In this document: positions 23,521 to 32,086 of the stretch, in pieces
Numbering within the stretch: the first letter of the stretch is position 1
How the letters are laid out: each line of letters begins with the position of its first letter
Source: JAHFUI01 sp039931615
GTDB taxonomy: Bacteria > Acidobacteriota > Vicinamibacteria > Vicinamibacterales > CAVVIG01
DNA: 64,000 bases
Direction: 5' to 3'
Assembly (NCBI GenBank): GCA_039931615.1
Contig: JBDTRR010000021.1
Location: 16,056-80,055 of the forward strand
The notes under the pieces: generated by a model
What the model saw: the letters and a program-made list of their open reading frames with translations, nothing else
Database searches by the model: none
Told to the model about the DNA's origin: nothing
Translations under genes and position numbers: made by a program

Positions 23521-25457
23521 CTGTTCTCGATCGGGACCGGCTCGATCCCGTCCGCTGGCGTGAACCCGAAGACGACCCCGTAAAAGTACAACTCCGCTTC
23601 GAGACAGCGGACGATCGTCTCCGCCTTGCGGAATCCGTGCTGTTCTCCGGCGAAGGTGAGCAGCGCCACCGGCAGGCCCTTGCTGCGGACGGCGTCGGCC
23701 ATCATCTGCGACTGATTCGGCGGCACCACCTGATCCTCGAGGCCCTGGAACAGGATCAGCGGGCACGACAGCCGGTCGACGAAATGAATCGGCGACCGCG
23801 CGCGGTAGACGTCGCGCGTCTCGGGGTACGGACCGACCAGCCGATCGAGGTACCGCGACTCGAACTTGTGCGTGTCGTGCGTCATCGTTTCGAGATCGCT
23901 GATGCCGTAGTAGCTCGCGCCCGCCTTGAACACCTCGGGGCGGAACGCCAGCGCAGCCAGGGTGGTGTAGCCGCCGGCGCTGTTGCCGCGGATGATCAGC
24001 CGGTCGGCATCCGCCTGCCCGTGCGCCGCCAGATGCGCCGCCGCGTTGACGCAGTCGTCGACATCGACGATCCCCCATCGTCCGTTCAACCGCTGCCGAT
24101 ACGCCCGCCCGTAGCCGGTGCTGCCGCCGTAGTTCACGCCGACCACGGCAAAGCCGCGGCTGGTCCAGAACTGCACCTCGAGGCTGAGCGACGGACGATG
24201 CATCGCGGTCGGCCCGCCGTGGCTGACGACGATCAGCGGTGGCCGTTCCGCCGCCGGCGCCGTGAAGTCGCGATTGCCAGGCCGATAGTAGAAGGCGTGC
24301 GCGGTCTGGCCGTCCGCGGTCGGAAACTCGAACGCCTCCGGGATCGAGAGATAGCCGGGATCGATCGTGACCGTCGACCCGATGCGGATGGTCTCCACCG
24401 ACGAGTCCGCCAGGGAGAGCCGCACCACTGCGTCCGGGGCCCGCCGCGAACTCCCGACGAAGAACGCATGCGTGGCGGTGGCGACGAGGTTGTCGGCCGG
24501 TTCGAGATCGACGTCGAGGGGCTGGAGCGCGCCCGAGTCGCGGTCGAGGGTCCCGATCCGCCAGGTCCCGTCGTCGAGGTAGGCCGCAACCAGCCGGGAT
24601 GGGCCGGCGAACGCCCACGTCGACGTCCCGAAGATCCATTGCGGCCGGCCGAGCTCCGCCGCCATCGGGTGAACCGCTTCCACCTGTCCGGCCCGTCCGG
24701 CCCGTACGCGATACAGATTCCACCAGCCGGTGCGATCCGACACGAAGTAGAGCGTGCCGTCGGGCGCCCAGCCGGGCTGGAAGATCGATTCGCTGCCGCC
24801 GCCTGCCGCCAGGGTCGGCGCCGAGAGCCGGCCGTCGGGGCCGACATCAGCGGTCCACAACTCGGAGGCGTCCCAGGGCATGTCGGGGTGCCGCCAGGCC
24901 AGCCACGCCAGACGCGAGCCGTCCGCGTTGAACTGTGGGCTCGAATAGAAATCGTGGCCCGAGGCGATCACCGTCGCGGCCGCCGCCGGACCGTCGAGCG
25001 CCAGGCTGACCAGCGTGTTGACCGCCTCGCGATCCGGCGCCGTGCGATCCTCCCGCACGCAGACCAGCCGCGGCCGCGCCGGGTCGACGCTGGAGTCGGC
25101 GTAGCAGAAGGTCCCGGCCGGAGTGAGCGGCTCCGGCACACCGCCCGGCTCGAGCCGGTAGACGCGCTGGTCGGCGAACTCGGAAAAGTAGATGACCCCC
25201 TTGGACACGGTGTAGGCCGCTCCGCCGTACTCGTGAACGCGGGTCCGCACGTTGGTCCCGGCGGGGGTGGCGTCCTCGATCCGGCCGTCCGGCCGGCGGG
25301 CGACCACGACGCTGCGGCCGCCTTCGCCCGGCCGCCGCTCGAGCCAATAGAGATCGTCGCCGTCGAGGATGACCCGGCTCAGCTGCACACCGCCGGTGGC
25401 GAGGCTGCGGGCGGACAGCGGCGAGGTCCAGGTTCCGTATCGGGCAGTCGCGGGCAA
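23505..25457 (-). CDS. S9 family (prolyl oligopeptidase-type) peptidase
   Basis: A 650-aa serine peptidase with an N-terminal beta-propeller (about 1-390) and a C-terminal alpha/beta hydrolase domain. The nucleophile motif is IIRGNSAGGYT (family GxSxGG), the acid is in FQGLEDQVVP, and the His is in GEQHGFRK. No signal peptide is visible, so it may be cytoplasmic. It has the layout of a dipeptidyl/acylaminoacyl peptidase. The start is TTG 25457, preceded by AAGGACC repeats that give a weak ribosome-binding site. It follows the sulfatase and amidohydrolase on the same strand. Confidence 0.92.
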   Translation of the reverse strand: MPATARYGTWTSPLSARSLATGGVQLSRVILDGDDLYWLERRPGEGGRSVVVARRPDGRIEDATPAGTNVRTRVHEYGGAAYTVSKGVIYFSEFADQRVYRLEPGGVPEPLTPAGTFCYADSSVDPARPRLVCVREDRTAPDREAVNTLVSLALDGPAAAATVIASGHDFYSSPQFNADGSRLAWLAWRHPDMPWDASELWTADVGPDGRLSAPTLAAGGGSESIFQPGWAPDGTLYFVSDRTGWWNLYRVRAGRAGQVEAVHPMAAELGRPQWIFGTSTWAFAGPSRLVAAYLDDGTWRIGTLDRDSGALQPLDVDLEPADNLVATATHAFFVGSSRRAPDAVVRLSLADSSVETIRIGSTVTIDPGYLSIPEAFEFPTADGQTAHAFYYRPGNRDFTAPAAERPPLIVVSHGGPTAMHRPSLSLEVQFWTSRGFAVVGVNYGGSTGYGRAYRQRLNGRWGIVDVDDCVNAAAHLAAHGQADADRLIIRGNSAGGYTTLAALAFRPEVFKAGASYYGISDLETMTHDTHKFESRYLDRLVGPYPETRDVYRARSPIHFVDRLSCPLILFQGLEDQVVPPNQSQMMADAVRSKGLPVALLTFAGEQHGFRKAETIVRCLEAELYFYGVVFGFTPADGIEPVPIENRKSGI

Positions 25458-25458
25458 C

Positions 25459-25513
25459 GTTGGTTCTTGGTCCTTGGTCCTTGGTTCTTGGTCCTTGGTC
25501 CTTGCGCCCTTGG
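25459..25513. repeat. Heptamer tract between sulfatase and S9 peptidase genes
   Basis: Seven or so TTGGTCC / TTGGTTC heptamers. On the coding strand of the flanking genes they read GGACCAA, the same unit and orientation as the right half of the nuoD-nuoH tract. No inverted half is present here. Confidence 0.88.
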
Positions 25514-26860
25514 TCAGCGCGGTGCGGCGGCCGCGGCCTCGGCGTCGACGTCCTTCTGCCAGGCGGCGAGCAGCGGCTCCAGCCGCCGCGCGATATCGGC
25601 GTGCAGGCCGATGACGTTGCTCCGTTCACCAGGATCGGTGCGGAGGTTGAACAGCAGCGGCCTGCCGCCGTCGTAGATCAGTTTCCAGTCGCCGGAGCGC
25701 ACCGCCCGTTGTGGCGTCGCGCCGATCACGCGCCAGAACAGCGTGCGCTCGATCGCGGGTGCGCGCCCTTCGAGCGCCGGCAGCAGGTCAACGCCTTCGA
25801 GGCGCGACCCGGCCGGTACCGGCGTGCCGGTCGCGGCCAGGATGGAGGCGGTCAGGTCCATCGTGATCCCGACCTGGCGGGAGACGCGCCCGGCCGGAAG
25901 GTGCCCCGGCCAGCGGAGGATCGCCGGCACCCGGATCCCGCCCTCCCACACCGTGCCCTTGTGATGGAAGAGCGGCGTGTTGCGGGACAGCCATTCGCCG
26001 CCGTTGTCGTTGGTGAAGATGACGATCGTGTTCTGCCGCAAGCGCAGGTCGTCGAGCGCGCGCAGGATCCGGCCGACGCCCCGATCGGCATGCTCGAGGA
26101 TCGCGACGTAGTCGGCGCGTGTGCTTGTCGAGTCGTCGAACGGACTGAGGTGCCTGCCGTTGTCGCGCGCCTTGGAAGGCTGGCCGGGGACCTGGTAGGG
26201 CCAGTGCGCGGCGTTGTACGCCACGTCGATGAAGAACGGCCGCTGCGCGTTCTGCTCGATGAACCGCACCGACCGTTCGGTGATCAGGTCGGTCATGTAG
26301 CCGGCCGCCTCGACCGGCTGATCGTTCTCGAACAGGTCGGGCCGGCCGTCGCCGGCGGTGTGCTGGTAGTAGTCGGTGTAGCCGCTCTTGAAGCCGAAGA
26401 AGTAGTCGAAGCCGTGGGCGGCGGGACTGAACTGCGGCTGGTAGCCGAGGTGCCACTTGCCGACCAGCGCGGTCGCGTAGCCGTTGTTCTTCAGCAGTTG
26501 CGGCAGCGACCGTCCGGTCGCCGGCAAACCGCGCGCGCCGTCGCGCGATCGCTCATTGCCCAGAGGCTGCTCGATGGCGACACGCTGCTGGTAGCGGCCG
26601 GAGATGAGACCCGAACGGGTCGGCGAGCAGGTGGCGCCGTTGGCGTAGAAATCCGTCAGCCGGACGCCGTCCTTCGCCAGGCTGTCGACGTTCGGCGTCT
26701 TGATGTCCGGCGCTCCGTAGCTGCCGAAGTCGCCGTACCCGACATCGTCGGTGATGATCAGGACGACGTTCGGTCGCGAGGTGTTGATCGCCGGCGTCTG
26801 CGCCGGCGGCGGCGCCCCGGCGCCGATCAGAACCGTCAGCAGAAAGATCACACGCTGCAT
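25514..26860 (-). CDS. Secreted type I sulfatase
   Basis: A 448-aa arylsulfatase-like enzyme. A signal peptide (RVIFLLTVLIGAGAPPPAQ) is followed by RPNVVLIITDDVGYGDFGSY with the metal-binding Asp pair. The formylglycine motif is CSPTRSG (C-x-P-x-R), so it needs maturation by a formylglycine-generating enzyme, which is not in this window. GKWHLG and the second metal site FTNDNGGEW follow. It hydrolyses a sulfate ester, perhaps of a polysaccharide; the substrate is unknown. The M20 enzyme lies 70 bases upstream and the peptidase downstream. Confidence 0.94.
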   Translation of the reverse strand: MQRVIFLLTVLIGAGAPPPAQTPAINTSRPNVVLIITDDVGYGDFGSYGAPDIKTPNVDSLAKDGVRLTDFYANGATCSPTRSGLISGRYQQRVAIEQPLGNERSRDGARGLPATGRSLPQLLKNNGYATALVGKWHLGYQPQFSPAAHGFDYFFGFKSGYTDYYQHTAGDGRPDLFENDQPVEAAGYMTDLITERSVRFIEQNAQRPFFIDVAYNAAHWPYQVPGQPSKARDNGRHLSPFDDSTSTRADYVAILEHADRGVGRILRALDDLRLRQNTIVIFTNDNGGEWLSRNTPLFHHKGTVWEGGIRVPAILRWPGHLPAGRVSRQVGITMDLTASILAATGTPVPAGSRLEGVDLLPALEGRAPAIERTLFWRVIGATPQRAVRSGDWKLIYDGGRPLLFNLRTDPGERSNVIGLHADIARRLEPLLAAWQKDVDAEAAAAAPR

Positions 26861-26930
26861 CTGACCTCCTCAGGTGTTGAACCGGGTCGCCCCGACCGGC
26901 GCGGAGAACAGGCCTCCGTCGACATCGCGG

Positions 26931-28256
26931 TCAATTCGCGCGCAGCAGTTCGAGGAGCGCCGTGGTCTCGGCGCGGATCGCGGCCTTGAGTGTCGGTTCG
27001 CGATCCGGCGCCCATTCCGGCGAGTGCGGCGCCGGAACCGGGATGCCGCTCTGGCGTGCGGCTGCGAGCTTTGCCGGATCGACCGCGCCGATGTGGAGCA
27101 GCGCCGACGGCACGCCGGCGCTGCCGTACTCGACGAAGTCCTCGGATGTCATCTTCTGCGGCATCTCGACGACGTTCGCCTCGCCCAGCCCTTTTTTCAG
27201 GGCGCCGGCGAGACGCAGCGTCAGCGCCGGATCGTTGAACACGGGAGCCCTGGCACTGGGGGACGTCTCGACCCGGGGATCGCGCGGCGCGCCGGCCGCG
27301 CCGGCCTCGCCCTTCGCCACGCGTCCGATGGCGGCCAGCGTCCGGGTCCGGACTTCGGCCGTGTAGGTCCGCACCGACAACTGCAGCTGCACTTCGTCCG
27401 GAATGACGTTGGCCTGCGTGCCGCCGTGAATCGACCCGATGCTCACCACCACCGGATCGACCGGGTTGTTCTCCCGCGAGACGATGGTCTGCAGGGTCAG
27501 GACAATCCGCGCCGCCAGCACGACCGGATCGATGGTGTTGTGCGGCATCGCGGCGTGCCCGCCGCGGCCGTAGACCGTGATCGTCACGACATCGGACATG
27601 GCGCGGAAATAGCCGGGATGATAGCCAATCGTCCCGGCCGGCATGGTGTCGTCGTCGTGCAGCGAGAGCGCGAAGTCGGGCCGCGGGAACCGTGTGAACA
27701 GACCGTCGTCCAGCATCGCGGCGGCGCCGCGGCCGCCCTCTTCCGCCGGCTGGCCGACCATGATCAGCGTGCCGCGCCAGCGGTCGCGGCGCCCGGCCAT
27801 CAGCCGCGCCGTGCCGGCCCACGCCGACATATGCAGATCGTGTCCGCAGGCGTGCATCACCGGCGTCGACTGGCCGCCGGCGTTCTTCACGACGACCGTG
27901 CTGGCGAACGGGAGGCCGGTCTTTTCCTCGATCGGCAGCGCGTCGAGCTCGGTGCGCAGCATGACAGTCGGCCCGGTGCCGTTCTTCATCACGCCGACGA
28001 TACCCGTCCGGCCGACGCCGGTGGTCACCTCGAATCCCAGCGCCGCGAGGCGAGCGGCCAGCGTGGCCGCCGTCCGCGTCTCCTGGAAGCCGAGCTCCGG
28101 ATTTCGATGCAGGTCGATGTAGAGCGCATCGATGTCCGGGTAGATCGCGTCGACCTCGGCCGGCGCCGGCGTCGTCCACGGCGCGACGCCGGTCTGTGCC
28201 GACAAGGCGGCGGAGGCGAACACGGCCGCGAGGACGGAGAGACGGAGGAAGTTCAT
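26931..28256 (-). CDS. Secreted M20 family amidohydrolase
   Basis: A 441-aa metallohydrolase. A signal peptide (MNFLRLSVLAAVFASAALSA) is followed by DLHRNPELGFQE, the metal motif MHACGHDLHM and GQPAEEGGRG with the catalytic Glu pair, as in M20D aminoacylase / hippurate hydrolase enzymes. It probably cleaves an N-acyl or amide bond in the periplasm. I use ATG 28256; the frame extends 48 codons upstream into non-family sequence. It is the first gene of a three-gene minus-strand run. Confidence 0.92.
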   Translation of the reverse strand: MNFLRLSVLAAVFASAALSAQTGVAPWTTPAPAEVDAIYPDIDALYIDLHRNPELGFQETRTAATLAARLAALGFEVTTGVGRTGIVGVMKNGTGPTVMLRTELDALPIEEKTGLPFASTVVVKNAGGQSTPVMHACGHDLHMSAWAGTARLMAGRRDRWRGTLIMVGQPAEEGGRGAAAMLDDGLFTRFPRPDFALSLHDDDTMPAGTIGYHPGYFRAMSDVVTITVYGRGGHAAMPHNTIDPVVLAARIVLTLQTIVSRENNPVDPVVVSIGSIHGGTQANVIPDEVQLQLSVRTYTAEVRTRTLAAIGRVAKGEAGAAGAPRDPRVETSPSARAPVFNDPALTLRLAGALKKGLGEANVVEMPQKMTSEDFVEYGSAGVPSALLHIGAVDPAKLAAARQSGIPVPAPHSPEWAPDREPTLKAAIRAETTALLELLRAN

Positions 28257-28386
28257 GGCACGCCTGGCGTCGCAGCGAAGTCTATCCTGAGGGAGGGTCC
28301 GAGGAGAACACCGACTGCTGCGTTGCCCACCAAGAATATCCGCATGACGCCGCTCCCCGAGCGACGCGATCGTTCGAAACGTCTTT

Positions 28387-28630
28387 GGCCACGAAAACAC
28401 GAAAACACGAAGATTCGATCGTTTGTAAGGTCGTTCTCACGTGTACGTAGTGCCCGCTGTCCGCCGGTGAACAATGGCTCGCGTTTCCAGAATCGTACGT
28501 GGCGTCCGACTTCAGTCGGGCCACGGATCAATCCGGCTGAAGCCGAATCCCACGTCCGGCAGAAGAATCACTTTCTGACCCGCTTCTTTAGCCGGACCGC
28601 GACAGGCAGGCCTGCAGGCCCGCACGACGA
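28387..28630. repeat. Gene-free stretch with mixed dispersed repeats
   Basis: 28257-28652 holds no gene. It contains a CCACGAAAACACGAAAACAC repeat (28389 on), then decayed copies of the double-hairpin family. These include GTACGTAGTG (28443), GTCCGACTTCAGTCGG (28504), TCCGGCTGAAGCCG (28532) and TTTAGCCGGACCGCG (28587), followed by GGCAGGCCTGCAGGCCCGC. It looks like a landing site where several repeat copies have decayed. Confidence 0.7.
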
Positions 28631-28652
28631 CTGCTCTCCCCACACCATTCCG

Positions 28653-29426
28653 CTACGTACCCCGCGCCGGGCGGATGAACCGGTGCTCCGGATCGAAGAG
28701 CCACGCCGCCGCGGCGAAGACGACCAGGCCTGAAACGAGGAGCGTGATCAGCGACTGGCCGGCCGGCAGCTCTCCCGGCTGCCCGAGCGCGATGCGCATC
28801 AGATCGACCTGGTAGGTCACCGGGTTCACGCGGGCAACGCCGCGCAGCCAGATCGGCATCCCTGCAGTTGGATACAGCGCGCCGCTGACGAACAGCAGCG
28901 GAAACAGCACGACGTTGATCACGGCGGCGAAGTTTTCGACCGACCGGAGCGGCGCGGCGACGAGCAGGCCCAGCAGGCTGCTGCTCGCGGCGGCGACGAC
29001 GAGGACGGCCGCCGCACTGGCGATCTGGCCGGCGGTGAGGTCCAGCAGCAGCGGTCCGCACAGCAGCACCGCGCCGCCCTGGACAATCCCGACCAGGGTG
29101 GCCGACAGCGCCCGCCCCGTCAGCACCGCCATCGTGCCGGCCGGACACGACAGCATCAGGCGCAGCATGCCGAACTCGCGATCGTAGACGGTGGAGATCG
29201 CGGTCAGCATGGCGCCGAACAGCGCCGCCATGACGACGATGCCCGGATAGACGAACGCCTGGTACGACGCCGCGCCTTCGACGCGGGCGATGGCGTTGTA
29301 GCCGGTGCCGACCAGCAGCAGCCACATGAACGACCGGGCCAGTCCGCCGAACAGGCGGCTCTGCTGGCGCAGACTGCGCCGGAAATCGCGCGCGACGATG
29401 CCGTACACGGTCGTCACGACGCTCAT
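28653..29426 (-). CDS. ABC-2 type transporter permease
   Basis: A 257-aa membrane protein with six hydrophobic segments. It begins MSVVTTVYGIVARDFRRSLR and has the ABC-2 family features YDREFGMLRLMLSCP and NPVTYQVDLMR before the last helices. With the ATPase encoded just upstream it forms an exporter. It is the last gene of the pqq transcription unit. Whether it exports PQQ, a PQQ-related metabolite or something else cannot be told. A 33-bp repeat array separates it from the ATPase gene. Confidence 0.9.
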   Translation of the reverse strand: MSVVTTVYGIVARDFRRSLRQQSRLFGGLARSFMWLLLVGTGYNAIARVEGAASYQAFVYPGIVVMAALFGAMLTAISTVYDREFGMLRLMLSCPAGTMAVLTGRALSATLVGIVQGGAVLLCGPLLLDLTAGQIASAAAVLVVAAASSSLLGLLVAAPLRSVENFAAVINVVLFPLLFVSGALYPTAGMPIWLRGVARVNPVTYQVDLMRIALGQPGELPAGQSLITLLVSGLVVFAAAAWLFDPEHRFIRPARGT

Positions 29427-29465
29427 CGCCGGCGCCTCGGGGTGACGTACCTGTCAGTGCTTTCG

Positions 29466-29694
29466 TGCGTAGTGTCCGGCTTTAGCCGGACCGTCTCACG
29501 GTCCGCCTGAAGGCGGACACCACGTACGTCACGGTCCGCCTGAAGGCGGGCACCACGTACGTCACGGTCTGCCTGAAGGCGGACGCTACGTACGTCACGG
29601 TCCGCCTGAAGGCGGGCACCACGTACGACACGGTCCGCCTGAAGGTGGACACTACGTACGTCACGGTCTGCCTGAAGGCGGACGCTAGACATAT
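29466..29694. repeat. Tandem 33-bp array derived from the double-hairpin repeat
   Basis: A left arm (CGTAGTGTCCGGCTTTAGCC, 29468 on) is followed by six direct 33-bp units from 29497 to 29694. Each unit contains the hairpin GTCCGCCTGAAGGCGGAC (or a one- or two-base variant) and ends near ACGTACGT. Units differ from each other at a few positions. There are no unique spacers, so this is not a CRISPR array. It sits inside an operon, between the ABC ATPase stop and the permease start, and the message through it should be highly structured. Confidence 0.92.
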
Positions 29695-29700
29695 CAGTCA

Positions 29701-30624
29701 TCAGGCGTTTTGCTGTGTGCGCTCGAAGTAGACGTCTTCGAGCGTCGGCGGCCGCACGCCAAAGCGGCTGATCCCCGGCATCGCCGCCGCCAGTCGCGTC
29801 AGCGGCTCGCGCGGCCCGCTCAGGCCGAGACGGTAGCCGCGCTCGGTGCGGACGACGCTTCGCACCACGCCCGCGCCGCGCGCCGCCTCGAGCAGGCGGT
29901 CGGCATCCGGCCCCTCGATCTCGGCGACGTCGCTGCCGACCAGGGCCTTGAGCTCCGCCGGGCTGCCTTCACCGACCGCCGCGCCGCGCGCGAGCAGCAC
30001 CACACGGTCGCACGCCTCGGCTTCAGTCAGATAGTGCGTTGAAAAGAGAATCGTCGTGCCGTGCGCCCGGCGCTCGTCTTCGAGCAGCGTCCACATGCGG
30101 TCCCGATGCTCGGGATCGAGGCCGACCGTCGGCTCATCGAGGATGAGGAGGGCGGGGCGGTGCACGGTGGCGCGGGCGATATCGGCGAGCCGCCGCCAGC
30201 CCCCGGACAGCTGCCGTCCGAGCTGCGATGCCCGGTCGCCCAGGCGGGTGCGTTCGAGCGCGTCCCCGACCGCCTGCCGGGCCGCCCCTGTCTTCAACCC
30301 GGCGAGCCGGGCGGCGAAGAGCAGGTTCTCCCGGACGGTCAGCAGTCCGTCGATGCACGGCTCCTGGAAGACGAGTCCCAGACCCCGCCGGATCGCCGCT
30401 CGATCGGCGACGAGGTCGTGGCCGAACACGCGTGCCGTGCCCCGCGAGGGGCCCAGCAGCGTCGCCAGCAGCAGCATCGTCGTCGTCTTCCCGGCGCCGT
30501 TGGGACCCAGCAGGCCGACCAATGCGCCGCGGGCGACGGTGAGATCCAGGGCCTCGAGCGCGCGAGTCGTGCCGTAGTCGCGCCCCAGCGCCGCGGTCTC
30601 GATCGCCGGCCCGGATCCGTTCAC
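29701..30624 (-). CDS. ABC transporter ATP-binding protein
   Basis: A 307-aa ABC-2 exporter ATPase. Motifs are Walker A GPNGAGKTT, the Q-loop VFQEP, a signature region LSGGWRRLADIAR, Walker B LLILDEPTVGLDP and the switch His in FSTHYLTEAE. The start is GTG 30624, which overlaps the pqqE stop as GTGA. The longer frame upstream lies within pqqE. The C-terminal 80 residues are the usual accessory domain of drug/polysaccharide-type exporters. The overlap with pqqE ties it to PQQ production. Confidence 0.93.
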   Translation of the reverse strand: MNGSGPAIETAALGRDYGTTRALEALDLTVARGALVGLLGPNGAGKTTTMLLLATLLGPSRGTARVFGHDLVADRAAIRRGLGLVFQEPCIDGLLTVRENLLFAARLAGLKTGAARQAVGDALERTRLGDRASQLGRQLSGGWRRLADIARATVHRPALLILDEPTVGLDPEHRDRMWTLLEDERRAHGTTILFSTHYLTEAEACDRVVLLARGAAVGEGSPAELKALVGSDVAEIEGPDADRLLEAARGAGVVRSVVRTERGYRLGLSGPREPLTRLAAAMPGISRFGVRPPTLEDVYFERTQQNA

Positions 30625-31721
30625 GGCCGCGGCGGGTGCAGCACGAGATCCCGATAGCGATACGTGATCGGTCCGACCGCGTCGTGGCGGGCCTCGTCGA
30701 TGATGCCGTGGTCGGGCGAGAGCGCGCAGACCGGGTCGGTCCTGGTCGCCTCGCCGGTGAGCGCGAACGCCTGGCACCGGCAGCCGCCGAAGTCGATCGC
30801 CTTGCGCGGGCAGCTCCGGCAGGGCTCCTGCATCCAGTCGTCGCCGCGGAAGGCCTGGAAGGCCGCCGACTCGTGCCAGATCCACTGCAGCGAGCGATCG
30901 CGCACGGTGTCGAACGCCAGCGTCGTGATGTGGGTCGCGCCGTGGCAGGGCAGCGTCCGGCCGTCCGGCATCACCAGCAGATAGTGCTTGCCCCAGCCGC
31001 CGTAACACGGCTTCGGGTACTCCTCGTAATAGTCGGGCAGTACGTAGAGCACCTGCATCCGGCCGCGGTAGCGCGCCATCGCGTCCTGGGCGATGCGATC
31101 GCCGGCCTCGATCTGATCGCGCGTCGGCATCAGCGCGCCGCGGTTGGCGAGCGCCCAGCCGTAGTACTGGGTGTTGGCCAGTTCGAGGCGGTCGGCGCCG
31201 AGCGATCCGGCCAGCTCGATGATCTCGCCGACCCGATCCAGGTTGGCGCGGTGCAGGACGACGTTGATGGTGAAGGCGAATCCGAGTGCCCGCACGCTGG
31301 CGATCGCCGCTTCCTTCTGCTTGACCGAGGCGACGCCGGCGATCAGCTCGGCGCTCGCGACGTCGGAGTCCTGCAGCGAAATCTGGACATGCTCGAGGCC
31401 CGCCTCGCGCAGCTTTCCGGCGCGCGCCGCGGTCAGCCCGAGCCCGGACGTGACGAGCGTGGTGTAGAGCCCCAGACCGTGCGCATGGGCGGCGAGCTCC
31501 TCGAGGTCCTTTCGCACCAGCGGCTCTCCGCCCGACAGCCCGAGCTGCAGCACCCCGAGCTCGCGCGCCTGCGTCAGCACGCGCTTCCAGTCGGCGGTCG
31601 ACAGCTCTTCGTCGGCGCGATTCATCTCGATCGGGTTCGAGCAGTAGGCGCAGTGCAGCGGACAGCGGTGCGTCAGCTCGGCGACCAGCGTTGTCGGCCG
31701 GGTGGCGGCGCTAGGCGTCAC
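30621..31721 (-). CDS. pqqE: PQQ biosynthesis radical SAM enzyme PqqE
   Basis: A 366-aa radical SAM / SPASM protein that makes the C-C bond between Glu and Tyr of the PqqA peptide. The radical SAM cluster cysteines are in CPLHCAYC (C20, C24, C27). The C-terminal SPASM cysteines are visible in KPCYGGWG, LPCHG, EPCRSCPRK and GGCRCQAF. Length is typical. It overlaps pqqD by 11 bases, in keeping with PqqD acting as the peptide chaperone for PqqE. The family is well characterised. Confidence 0.97.
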   Translation of the reverse strand: MTPSAATRPTTLVAELTHRCPLHCAYCSNPIEMNRADEELSTADWKRVLTQARELGVLQLGLSGGEPLVRKDLEELAAHAHGLGLYTTLVTSGLGLTAARAGKLREAGLEHVQISLQDSDVASAELIAGVASVKQKEAAIASVRALGFAFTINVVLHRANLDRVGEIIELAGSLGADRLELANTQYYGWALANRGALMPTRDQIEAGDRIAQDAMARYRGRMQVLYVLPDYYEEYPKPCYGGWGKHYLLVMPDGRTLPCHGATHITTLAFDTVRDRSLQWIWHESAAFQAFRGDDWMQEPCRSCPRKAIDFGGCRCQAFALTGEATRTDPVCALSPDHGIIDEARHDAVGPITYRYRDLVLHPPRP

Positions 31722-31974
31722 GAATCAACTCTCTTTCCGCCAGGCCGGACAGGTAGGTGATCACGTCGGCGGTGACGTCGCTGCCGTAGCGCTCCTGCAG
31801 GACGCCGGAGATCTCGGCGACGCTGCGGCGGCCGTCGCACAGCTGCAGGATCGCGGCGCCGGTGTCGTTGAGCAGCACCGTCCCCTCGGGATAGAGCAGC
31901 ACGTGCCGCTGGCGGACCGGGTCGAAATCCATCCGCGCCAGGCGCCACAGAATCGGAACGGTCTCGGTATTCAT
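31711..31974 (-). CDS. pqqD: PQQ biosynthesis peptide chaperone PqqD
   Basis: An 87-aa RiPP recognition element that binds PqqA and presents it to PqqE. The family pattern is visible: RQRHVLLYPEGTVLLNDTGA, then AILQLCDGRRSVAEISGVLQ. Its 3' end overlaps pqqE. Upstream of it, between pqqC and pqqD, lies a complete hairpin repeat. Confidence 0.96.
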   Translation of the reverse strand: MNTETVPILWRLARMDFDPVRQRHVLLYPEGTVLLNDTGAAILQLCDGRRSVAEISGVLQERYGSDVTADVITYLSGLAERELIRDA

Positions 31975-32007
31975 TTGATTTGGCTGGTGGCTTGGTCGCT
32001 GATGACC

Positions 32008-32070
32008 GTACGTAGTGTCCGGCTTTGGCCGGACCGTGTCACGGTCCGCCTGAAGGCGGACACTACGTAC
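32008..32070. repeat. Dispersed double-hairpin repeat inside the pqq operon
   Basis: A complete 63-base copy: GTACGTAGTG, hairpin TCCGGCTTTGGCCGGA, spacer CCGTGTCACG, hairpin GTCCGCCTGAAGGCGGAC, then ACTACGTAC. It fills most of the 112-base gap between pqqC and pqqD and could act on mRNA stability or partial termination, splitting pqqABC from pqqDE. Confidence 0.95.
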
Positions 32071-32086
32071 GGACGAAAATCGCGTT

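Noticed and set aside
29466..29694. CRISPR array
   Set aside because: Units are contiguous 33-bp direct repeats with no unique spacers, the unit is a palindrome shared with dispersed repeats, and no cas gene is present.
29423..29701. A 92-codon minus-strand protein of VRLQAD repeats
   Set aside because: It is the 33-bp array read through; the 11-codon period keeps frames open without selection for coding.
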